Source: Candidatus Neomarinimicrobiota bacterium (GTDB lineage: Bacteria; Fidelibacterota; Marinisomatia; Marinisomatales; TCS55). Taken from it: a DNA stretch of 24,172 nucleotides. The notes below the pieces were generated by a model, which was not told the DNA's origin, ran no database searches, and saw nothing but the letters and a program-made list of their open reading frames with translations. The DNA lies in assembly GCA_018651745.1 (NCBI GenBank), contig JABIDL010000035.1, forward strand, positions 1 to 24,172. The letters are read 5' to 3'. The translations under genes were made by a program, and so were the position numbers. This document shows positions 8,975 through 15,874 of this stretch, one piece after another. Within the stretch, counting starts at the first letter, position 1. Every line of letters begins with the position of its first letter.

Positions 8975-10417
8975 TTAATGCTGATGATTTATTGGTTTAT
9001 TTTTATTCATATTCCCGTCGGGATTCATCATACTGGATTTGGCGGCAATCTGCATAGCGCTATCAATTTTAAAATTCCCTTTAACTACAACTCGTTCACC
9101 TTTGTGAAGTCCACTTCTGACGATGTAAAAATCCCCGGCTCGGTGTCCCAAAACAATCTCGCGTCCTTCAAATGTTTCATTATCTTGTTGAACATAAACA
9201 ATGGCCCGTTGACCTGTTTTTAACACAGCGCTGACAGGAACAAGTAAAGGATTTGAACCATTGCTATGATGAACAAACCCAAGAGATTCTGCCGATTCTA
9301 ATTTCATTCCGCAAATGGAACAGTTACCTTTTCGGTTATGAACTTCTTCCGGATGCATAGGGCACACCCATTTGCCAATCAAATTTTTTCCCATTGCCTG
9401 ACCGTGAGAATCAATATTTGCTTTTACGATTCCGCTTGTAAACATTCCCGGTTTTAGCATTCCCGAAGCATTATCTACATTGAGTCGTACCCGAACAGTT
9501 CGCGTTTTTTCATCAACGATCGGATCAATAAATGCCACAGCACCGGAGAATGTGTGTCCCGGAAGCGCCGCAGTAGTGAATGTAACATTTTGTCCATACT
9601 GAATCATGGCGACTTCAGTTTCATAAACATCCAGTTTTACCCAGACTTGTTCCAGACCAACCACATCAAAAAGCTTTGATCCGGTTTTTACATAATTCCC
9701 TTCGACTGCACTTTTGGCAATAACTACACCTGATATTGGACTAAAAATCGTAACTCTATCGGACGGTGTTCCTCTACTTTCAATTTCTGAAATTTGATCA
9801 TTCGTTAAACCGAGTAATTGTAATTTTTGCCGAGATGCTTCCAAAATCATGTCAAACCCGTTACCGGATGAAGCATCTGCACGCAAACGAATTGCTTGCA
9901 AAAATTCTTCTTGCGCAGAAACCAATTCAGGGCTGTATAATTCTACTAAATGGTCTCCTTTCTGTACAGATATTCCAGTGAAATCCACAAATAATCTTTC
10001 AATGCGTCCGGGGACCCACGCCGTAATGGATTTGATGCTTGTTTCATCATAATCCACTTTCCCGGATACTTGAATTTCTGCAAATGCTTCACCATGTTTC
10101 ACCTCGATTGTTTCAACTCGTGCAAGTGCTTGAGCTTCCGGTGATAAAATTAATTCATTCCTGTTAACCGAAGATGATCCTTTGGCTACCGGAATTAAAT
10201 CCATAAAACAAATTGGACATTGCCCCGGCTCAGGCAAATTGACACTGGGATGCATAGAGCAGGTCCAAGTATCCGCTTCTACTTGTGAACTACGATGCAT
10301 TTGGTTTTCTTCCATTTCGCCTGGAAACCCAAACCATAAACCGATTAAAAACGTTAGGACCATAAATCCCCAAGTGAAACCGTTGAAATGTTTGATATTG
10401 TCTAATATTTTATTCAT
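8975..10417 (-). CDS. cusB: CusB-type periplasmic adaptor with two heavy-metal-binding modules
   Basis: The membrane-fusion protein linking the RND pump to the outer-membrane channel. Residues 13-30 are a single membrane anchor. A heavy-metal-binding domain follows (about 49-78; C53, H56, C67, C70, with CPICFM rather than CPICGM). Then come the lipoyl/barrel-sandwich and helical-hairpin parts (about 110-240, including 'VPGRIERLFVDFTG' and 'SPISGVVIAKSAVEGNYV') and the beta-barrel (255-335, 'KPGMFTSG'). A second metal-binding domain is inserted at 349-374 (CPMHPE, CSICGM; C352, H355, C366, C369), before the membrane-proximal domain (about 390-455). The C-terminus is Met/His rich (MMNPDGNM, ending NHQH). 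AAGGA sits 7 bases before the ATG. CusB is known to bind and hand over Cu/Ag, and the extra modules fit that. It starts 36 bases after cusC. Confidence 0.93.
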   Translation of the reverse strand: MNKILDNIKHFNGFTWGFMVLTFLIGLWFGFPGEMEENQMHRSSQVEADTWTCSMHPSVNLPEPGQCPICFMDLIPVAKGSSSVNRNELILSPEAQALARVETIEVKHGEAFAEIQVSGKVDYDETSIKSITAWVPGRIERLFVDFTGISVQKGDHLVELYSPELVSAQEEFLQAIRLRADASSGNGFDMILEASRQKLQLLGLTNDQISEIESRGTPSDRVTIFSPISGVVIAKSAVEGNYVKTGSKLFDVVGLEQVWVKLDVYETEVAMIQYGQNVTFTTAALPGHTFSGAVAFIDPIVDEKTRTVRVRLNVDNASGMLKPGMFTSGIVKANIDSHGQAMGKNLIGKWVCPMHPEEVHNRKGNCSICGMKLESAESLGFVHHSNGSNPLLVPVSAVLKTGQRAIVYVQQDNETFEGREIVLGHRAGDFYIVRSGLHKGERVVVKGNFKIDSAMQIAAKSSMMNPDGNMNKNKPINHQH

Positions 10418-10453
10418 TATATCATCCTTTATTAATCCGATAGATTATTTGAA

Positions 10454-11680
10454 TCATTCTTCAATCCCCAAAAAAGATTCTAAAATCGCTTCGTGGGTAA
10501 GATAACTTACAATTGCTTTCTCATATTCTAATTTGAACTGAAGTAAACGTCTTTGGGCATCAATCAGTGTTAAGAAATCTGCTTTATCGCTGATATATGC
10601 TTTTTCGGATGCGCCCAAAGATTCCCGGCTTTTAGGAATCAATTCATTTCCATACAATTCTATTTTTCGTCGAGCATCATCCATTTTGAACAGGATATTT
10701 TCTGCAGCGGCAATCATTCTGTTCTGATGACTGACGAGTTTATTTTCTGCAGCTGTTTTTCTGTATCGAGCTGCGGATATTTCTTTTGCATTCTTTCCAA
10801 ACCAAATGGGTAAATCAATTGAAAATTTGAACAATAACGGATCTTTCCCGCTATTTGGGCTCCCTTCTTTTTCTCCGGTTCCGATATAATCCACGCCCAA
10901 CCCGAAATCCGGCAGATATTGCAGTTTTGCTCTCTGTAATACACTTTTGCGAGAACTGACAGAATATTCAGCCGCTAAGAGCGTGTGATTCTTTTCCCGT
11001 ATCATTTGAAATACAGATGCTTTGGGTAATTCTTGCCATTCCACATGTAATGAATCATGGTGGTCAATTTGAACTAAAGATGGATCATTAATTACAGATC
11101 TGAATTCCTGCAATAGAGGATTTTTACGAGTTGTTAATGATTTCAGATCATTTTGTAATTTAAGTAATTCAATTTGAGTTTTTATGAAATCCAGATGCCC
11201 GGCTTGAGCAGTTTGATATTTGGTTTGAATAACCTTTTCCCAGTTTTCCAACAAATGGACATTTTGCTGAGTAATGTCAATGGCTCTTTCAAGATAATAC
11301 ACATCATAATAAAGTGATTTTATTTTTGCCGTAACATCTGCTAAAGTTTGAAAATATATTTGTTCCAATGCGTCCGCTTGGGAAGATTTTGCTCGACTGG
11401 CTGATCCCAGTTTTCCAAACATGGGGAATTTCTGCATGATTCCAATTTTATATTCCTGCGGTCCGACTGCAGTTTCTACACTTTCCTGAAAAACGCCAAC
11501 ACTCAACATTGGATTTGGCAGTTTTTTAGCCACAGATATTTCGTCCTGTGAAGCTTTCCAAAGATAAAATGCACTCTGCACATCAGCGTTATTTTCTTGA
11601 CCAAATTTGACATAATGATCTAATGATTGTTGGCCAAAAATATTCGCCGCTAACAACGTTATTGTTAAAATTATTTTCAT
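10454..11680 (-). CDS. cusC: Outer-membrane efflux channel of TolC/CusC family
   Basis: The outer-membrane exit duct of the tripartite Cu/Ag pump. I place the start at the ATG at 11680 because MKIILTITLLAANIFGQ is a clean signal peptide; a GTG at 11704 would add eight residues with no obvious role and would overlap the GGAG. The 408-residue product shows the paired long coiled-coil/strand pattern of outer-membrane efflux proteins, with typical stretches 'KLPNPMLSVGVFQES', 'LPDFGLGVDYIG', 'IDLPIWFGKNAKEISAARYR' and 'LTLIDAQRRLLQFKLEYEKA'. There is no lipobox, unlike E. coli CusC. It is the first gene of the cusCBA block, 110 bases downstream of a secreted Cys-rich protein gene, with a terminator-like hairpin and a leader hairpin in between. 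Confidence 0.9.
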   Translation of the reverse strand: MKIILTITLLAANIFGQQSLDHYVKFGQENNADVQSAFYLWKASQDEISVAKKLPNPMLSVGVFQESVETAVGPQEYKIGIMQKFPMFGKLGSASRAKSSQADALEQIYFQTLADVTAKIKSLYYDVYYLERAIDITQQNVHLLENWEKVIQTKYQTAQAGHLDFIKTQIELLKLQNDLKSLTTRKNPLLQEFRSVINDPSLVQIDHHDSLHVEWQELPKASVFQMIREKNHTLLAAEYSVSSRKSVLQRAKLQYLPDFGLGVDYIGTGEKEGSPNSGKDPLLFKFSIDLPIWFGKNAKEISAARYRKTAAENKLVSHQNRMIAAAENILFKMDDARRKIELYGNELIPKSRESLGASEKAYISDKADFLTLIDAQRRLLQFKLEYEKAIVSYLTHEAILESFLGIEE

Positions 11681-11688
11681 GTCTAAAT

Positions 11689-11705
11689 AGTGATTATTTA
11701 TCACT
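11689..11705 (-). promoter_or_regulatory. Leader hairpin between SD and cusC start codon
   Basis: On the minus strand the leader reads GAAGG, then AGTGATAAATAATCACT (6-bp arms, 5-base loop), then ATTTAGAC and ATG. Linearly the GAAGGAG is over 20 bases from the ATG, too far for normal initiation. If the hairpin forms, GAAGG would be about 8 bases away. The dyad could instead be a protein-binding operator. Both ideas are inference from the bases. Confidence 0.4.
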
Positions 11706-11717
11706 CCTTCATTGATT

Positions 11718-11750
11718 AAAAAAACGGATGCCGTTTAGATGCACGGATCC
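11718..11750 (-). terminator. Intrinsic terminator or attenuator before cusC
   Basis: On the minus strand GGATCCGT (11750-11743) can pair with ACGGcATCC (11734-11726, one bulged C) across an 8-base loop, followed by G and seven Ts (11724-11718). A shorter alternative, AAACGG-CAT-CCGTTT (11736-11722), uses some of the same bases. A further 5-bp stem, GCGGA/TCCGC, lies at 11757-11772. The element ends about 38 bases before the cusC ATG, so it would end or attenuate transcripts coming from the Cys-rich gene. Confidence 0.5.
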
Positions 11751-11790
11751 CTTGTAGCGGACAATAATCCGCAAATAGTTTCAGGAGTGT

Positions 11791-12144
11791 CTAAATCAGA
11801 AGTGGAAGATTGAGGTGGGCTATAGGCCCGGGGTCGGATTCTATCCGATGAATGTATAATTCAGATTTGTTATTTGTGATCTGGTAGTTTTGAATTGAAA
11901 AATTTATTACTGCATCAGTTGTTTTCAAATCGGCTTTATGAAAAGGACCTGATACAATTGGCATAAATACCGACGTTCCGCAATCTGACATTGTCGGACA
12001 ATCAATATCTTTTTTCATATCGCAACAGGATTTTTCCACTTTAATGCAACAAGGCATTTCACAGTCACCTAAATGAATAAAGGGTGCTGCAGTAGCGCCT
12101 GCGAACAGGATGATTAAACCAATGGCTGTTATATTTTTCAGCAT
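11791..12144 (-). CDS. Small secreted protein with Cys cluster, first gene of the copper island
   Basis: I do not recognise a named family. The 117-residue product has a signal peptide (1-20, cleavage likely after ATAA). A compact cluster of seven cysteines follows within 28 residues: C28, C32, C33, C40, C41, C49 and C55, including two CC pairs, CxxxCC spacing and interspersed Met, Asp and Lys. The second half (about 60-117) has no cysteine, is strand-rich ('AVINFSIQNYQIT', 'SELYIHRIES') and ends in a hydrophobic PIAHLNLPLLI. The arrangement suggests a metal-binding head plus a small folded or membrane-associating tail, acting outside the cytoplasm. AAAGGAAC immediately precedes the ATG. Placement directly ahead of cusCBA supports a role in copper/silver capture or delivery, but this is inference. 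Confidence 0.7.
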   Translation of the reverse strand: MLKNITAIGLIILFAGATAAPFIHLGDCEMPCCIKVEKSCCDMKKDIDCPTMSDCGTSVFMPIVSGPFHKADLKTTDAVINFSIQNYQITNNKSELYIHRIESDPGPIAHLNLPLLI

Positions 12145-12190
12145 GTTCCTTTAATATACGCCATAATATCAAAAAGTTCCAAATACAGCA

Positions 12191-12730
12191 TTATTTAATA
12201 ATTTTTATCAATTCACGGAAGTTATTACCCTCGGCAATTTCCTGAAGTTCAAACAATGCAGTTTCTACACTGGTTTGGGATCCGCCATTCAGAATGATCT
12301 TATCCAGCCCCATGTCTCGATTGAAAGACGTCCGGGACGACACGGCATCTGCAACCACCTGAACCTCATACTCGGCTTCCAATAAATCTACAGCTGTTTG
12401 ATATACACAAACGTGCGTTTCAATTCCGGAAACGAGAATTTGAGTTGCGCCGGTATTTTTTAGGGCTGATTGGATGTCCGAATCGCGCCAGCAAGAAAAC
12501 TCTTTTTTAATGAACGGCTTTTGCCCATCCAGTAAGTCAGCAATTTCAGGAATTGTTTCGCCTAGTTTTTCCGGAAGCTGTTCTGTCCAGATTATCGGAA
12601 TATTCAAAACTTTCGCACCGCGTATGAGTTTCCGCATATTAGCAACATATTCATCGGCGTTCTGCATAATTCGAGCGAGCTTTCCTTGAACATCTATAAC
12701 GATTAAAGCGGTAGAAGATTTTTTTAACAT
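12191..12730 (-). CDS. Isochorismatase-family cysteine hydrolase
   Basis: A 179-residue member of the isochorismatase-like hydrolase superfamily, cytoplasmic, with a typical length and fold. The probable triad is visible: D13 in ALIVIDVQGKL, a Lys at 75/76 in FIKKEFSCW, and nucleophile C108 in SGIETHVCVYQTA, preceded by the usual cis-peptide region G-I-E. Members near this type include YcaC-like and nicotinamidase-like amidohydrolases; the substrate cannot be told from sequence. The start at 12730 is preferred over an upstream codon at 12766 because it opens at the conserved beta-strand and overlaps the preceding gene's stop by 7 bases (ATGTTAA), a common coupling arrangement. It sits 46 bases upstream of the Cys-rich gene of the copper island but shows no metal-related feature. 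Confidence 0.88.
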   Translation of the reverse strand: MLKKSSTALIVIDVQGKLARIMQNADEYVANMRKLIRGAKVLNIPIIWTEQLPEKLGETIPEIADLLDGQKPFIKKEFSCWRDSDIQSALKNTGATQILVSGIETHVCVYQTAVDLLEAEYEVQVVADAVSSRTSFNRDMGLDKIILNGGSQTSVETALFELQEIAEGNNFRELIKIIK

Positions 12731-13233
12731 AAGGTTTTTAATTCCTTCCAATAGACGGTTGCCCAATGATCAACGGTGCCGCCTGTTCTTACGATTTCAA
12801 CCGTGTTCATTAGGAATGAATCCTTCACGTCCAATTTACGAATAATAGACCTTTTTTGCTCTTCTGGCATTTCCTTGTAAATAAGACTGATATGAGGATT
12901 GAAGGAGTATGGATTTAGATTCGGAGTTAGGATATGAGATTCAATTTGGTGCTGGAAGTTAGATAATTCGTGGGATTTTTCCAGTTCAATGAAAATTGTT
13001 TTCCAGATTACATCGGACTGACCGATGCCGGTTTTCCTCACCTCAATTGGGTTCAGGCCAATAGATTTAATAAGATCTTTGGCAGTGGATAAATCCGTAA
13101 CGGGAGAATACAGCGTACAGTGAGGACTGAAAAATGGTGCATCATATTCCTCTGCTAATTCTCTAATCACTGAGGATAAAAACGCTTCATCTTCTTCACA
13201 TGGTGTCAACCAAATTGAATACTGTTCAATCAT
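12724..13233 (-). CDS. 2H phosphoesterase (cyclic phosphodiesterase / 2'-5' RNA ligase-like)
   Basis: A 169-residue protein carrying the two H-x-T/S motifs that define the 2H phosphoesterase superfamily: PHCTLYS (H38, T40) and NPHISLIY (H114, S116), about 75 residues apart as in plant-type cyclic nucleotide phosphodiesterases. The start 'YSIWLTP' and the ending 'VDHWATVYW' also match that branch. Such enzymes act on 2',3'-cyclic phosphates or 2'-5' linkages in RNA products; the exact substrate here is unknown. Its final bases overlap the isochorismatase-family gene. It follows a 142-base gap after the peptidase gene. Confidence 0.82.
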   Translation of the reverse strand: MIEQYSIWLTPCEEDEAFLSSVIRELAEEYDAPFFSPHCTLYSPVTDLSTAKDLIKSIGLNPIEVRKTGIGQSDVIWKTIFIELEKSHELSNFQHQIESHILTPNLNPYSFNPHISLIYKEMPEEQKRSIIRKLDVKDSFLMNTVEIVRTGGTVDHWATVYWKELKTLC

Positions 13234-13252
13234 TTAAATTATAAACAAGCTT

Positions 13253-13365
13253 AACGCAGAGGCGCAAAGCGCAGAGTAGGTTTTTAAAATGGGGTATTCT
13301 GAAATTTGTATATCTGTTTTTTCTATGATCAATATTATCTGAATTTTCGTTAGCGCCTTTGCGTT
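13253..13365. repeat. Widely spaced 13-bp inverted repeat flanking an intergenic spacer
   Basis: AACGCAGAGGCGC (13253-13265) and GCGCCTTTGCGTT (13353-13365) are inverted copies with one mismatch, 87 bases apart, filling most of the gap between the M1 peptidase stop and the 2H phosphoesterase start. The left copy continues as AAAGCGCAGAG, a degenerate tandem of GCRAAG-like units. The motif resembles dispersed CGCAAAGGCGCAAAG-type repeats seen in many bacterial genomes. It may be a REP-like element or a long-stem structure; no frame lies within it. Confidence 0.45.
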
Positions 13366-13375
13366 GAAAAAAGGT

Positions 13376-15793
13376 TTAGTGACCGCGTTTTTTACTACGC
13401 TTTCTTTTGGGTTTATTCAGATTTTCAATTGCGTCATCGATGGCATCAGCATTTATCGGATCGTATAAATTTTCCAACAATTCAATATGTTTCTTTTTCC
13501 CGTACCTTCCAACAGTCCCAATGGATGCGGATCGCACATTTCTATTCGGGTCTTCAAGATGATCTGCAAACCATTCCAAGAGTTCAGGGTTGTCTTCCAC
13601 TTTTCCGGACAGCGCCCAGACAGCCGATAAACGGGCATCCCAGGTAGTACCTCCATATTCTGCTAAATCCTTCAATTCGGCTAAAGAACTGTCTGTCTCT
13701 TGTTTAGAAATGGCACGAATCGCAGACCGGCGCAGCATGTCGTTATGAGAATCGGTATTAAGTGCCCAGTGTATTTTCGCATTAAAGGCAGAGGTGTCCA
13801 CTTTCCAAAGGCTATTAAAGGCATCATTTATGAGATAATCCTTTTCGTCCACTGAAAGAAATCCAAGTAAAAAATCCCGGACTTCATCACCTGTGTAATT
13901 TTTAAGGGCCCGAACACAGGCGCGCTTCACTCGATTGTCTTGCCCTTTTGCGGCCGCGATCAATTTTGCTTCCACTTTCCGGGGTTTTAACTTTCCTATT
14001 GCATTTGCTGCTTCTGCACGGACGCCAAAAAATGAATCGGTTTTCAATGATTCAAACAATGCATCCACAACCGATTTTCGTGCACTCAGTTTCCCCAGCT
14101 CATTAGCTGCCCAAACCCGATCATTCACATGGGACGCATATTGTAACTGATATATCAAATCTTTCATTGATTTTTTATGGGTTAAATATTTTGGGATCAA
14201 ATTTCCCTCATCAAATAAAACCATGTTTGGTTTTCCATCTGACGGAAACGTAAAGGTCTGCTTTTCTTCTTCAATAAAAATAACATGCTGCGTCATTTTG
14301 CCATCATCCACAACAATCGTCACAGGAAGTTTAAACAAAGATGTTTCTTCAATATTCTGTGTCTGGGATACTGTCATCGTAACCATATTATTCCGACGGC
14401 TGTACTTGGTTTTCACTTCAAGTTTCGGAAGTCCTTTAGTGTAAACCCACTGATCAAAAAACCAGTACAGATTCTGTCCGGTAGCTTCCTCAAATGCCTT
14501 TTTCAAATCCTGAGTCTCCACATTTTCAAATGCATATTTTTGGGTATAATGTTTCATGCCTCGCCAGAATGATTCATCGCCAAGATATTTTTTAAGCATA
14601 TACATGATGACTGCACCCTTGGCGTAGATATTGGCATCAAATACTTCCCAACTCTTTTCATAATGATACTGAACAATGGGACGTGAATGGTAATTATTTG
14701 CACGTATAACGCTTTTCAGTGATTGAAGTCTTGCGTATTCTCCACCATCAAATCCTTTATCATGTTCCACCCAAACAAGAGTCATAAAAGAGGTTAATCC
14801 TTCGTTAAGCCATGCATTTGCCCAGTTGCGAGTTGTCAGCAAATCGCCATACCATTGATGGGCGAGTTCATGAGCCACCAGTCCGTCGCTAGAATGATCC
14901 GGCCGGGCATTTTCTGTATGCATCGTTTCATCAGTTTGGTGAGAGAGTGTTATGTTTTCCATTCCGCCAAACATGAAATCCTCTAGCAAGACTTGATCGT
15001 ATTTTTCGTAAGGATAAGGGAATCCGGTGCGATCGTTGAAAAGGGAAATCATTTCCGGTGTTTTACCGAAGGACCGGAGTGCATCTTCTCTGCTGTGTTC
15101 CTGATACACCCAATAATTCACGGGCAACTTTCCATGAGAATCCTCAATTTTTTTATAATCGCCAATTGCAAACGACATCAAGTACGCAACCATCGGAGAA
15201 TTTTCCTTCCAATGGAATGTTTTCTTATTGCCGTTTTTATTGATTGAAATGAGTTCGCCGTTGGATACTGCTGTCAAATTTTCGTCAACTGTAAGAATCG
15301 TTTCAAACGTGGCGCGGTCGTTTGGATAATCGTGCAACGGCACCCAATAATGATTGTCCATATCTTCGCCTTGCGTCCACGCCTGCAAATGTTTTTCCGG
15401 ATAGACAGAATCAGGAAGAATGAAAAAGAGCCCAAGTTTGGGTTCAGCCCTATATTCAATTTTTATGTTGAGTGTATCTTCAAATCCGTATTCCCCGTCC
15501 AAATCTATTTCGAGCTTTTTTTCTTGCGCTTCAAATGTTAGCGATTTCTTCCCATTCAAAGTGACGGATGATACGACTGTGTGCTCACTGTCCAAACTTA
15601 TCCGAGATAAATTTGTTTGAAGTGGACTGAACGTATTCGTTACGTTTCCCTCTACCGATTCTCCTCGAATATCTATCTCAATTTCGATGCGAATATGGTG
15701 GACGTCAAAATCCCGGTCTGGCGTAGGGTTGTAGCGTTTTTCTTCTGCATAAGTAAGTGCAAAAAGAATAGAAAGTAAGAAAATGTGTTTCAT
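13376..15793 (-). CDS. Exported M1-family zinc aminopeptidase with HEAT-repeat C-terminus
   Basis: An 805-residue gluzincin. Residues 1-16 form a signal peptide, so it acts in the periplasm or at the surface. The N-terminal beta domain (about 25-215) precedes the catalytic domain with the exopeptidase motif GGMEN (276-280), zinc site HELAH (308-312), third ligand E331 in NEGLTSF, and the catalytic Tyr Y390 (NIYAKGA). After a beta-sandwich (about 455-535), residues 543-790 form HEAT-like helical repeats ('VWAANELGKLSARKSVVDAL', 'VRAEAANAIGKL', 'RLSAVWALSGKV', 'VRSASIGTVGRYG') instead of the usual M1 C-terminal domain. The end, KPKRKRSKKRGH, is strongly basic. AGGA lies about 6 bases before the ATG. 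It probably cleaves N-terminal residues from peptides for nutrition. It follows the TonB-dependent receptor by 81 bases and may share its transcript. Confidence 0.93.
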   Translation of the reverse strand: MKHIFLLSILFALTYAEEKRYNPTPDRDFDVHHIRIEIEIDIRGESVEGNVTNTFSPLQTNLSRISLDSEHTVVSSVTLNGKKSLTFEAQEKKLEIDLDGEYGFEDTLNIKIEYRAEPKLGLFFILPDSVYPEKHLQAWTQGEDMDNHYWVPLHDYPNDRATFETILTVDENLTAVSNGELISINKNGNKKTFHWKENSPMVAYLMSFAIGDYKKIEDSHGKLPVNYWVYQEHSREDALRSFGKTPEMISLFNDRTGFPYPYEKYDQVLLEDFMFGGMENITLSHQTDETMHTENARPDHSSDGLVAHELAHQWYGDLLTTRNWANAWLNEGLTSFMTLVWVEHDKGFDGGEYARLQSLKSVIRANNYHSRPIVQYHYEKSWEVFDANIYAKGAVIMYMLKKYLGDESFWRGMKHYTQKYAFENVETQDLKKAFEEATGQNLYWFFDQWVYTKGLPKLEVKTKYSRRNNMVTMTVSQTQNIEETSLFKLPVTIVVDDGKMTQHVIFIEEEKQTFTFPSDGKPNMVLFDEGNLIPKYLTHKKSMKDLIYQLQYASHVNDRVWAANELGKLSARKSVVDALFESLKTDSFFGVRAEAANAIGKLKPRKVEAKLIAAAKGQDNRVKRACVRALKNYTGDEVRDFLLGFLSVDEKDYLINDAFNSLWKVDTSAFNAKIHWALNTDSHNDMLRRSAIRAISKQETDSSLAELKDLAEYGGTTWDARLSAVWALSGKVEDNPELLEWFADHLEDPNRNVRSASIGTVGRYGKKKHIELLENLYDPINADAIDDAIENLNKPKRKRSKKRGH

Positions 15794-15874
15794 GTAATTC
15801 CTAGGGTTAAAACAGCCGGAAACTTACAAGAAATCTATTGGCTTTTCAAATGGGTTCAGCCTGACCAAATTTGA

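Noticed and set aside
12191-13233. Isochorismatase-family and 2H phosphoesterase genes as parts of the copper island
   Set aside because: They are close and co-oriented, but neither shows a metal-related feature; only adjacency supports it.
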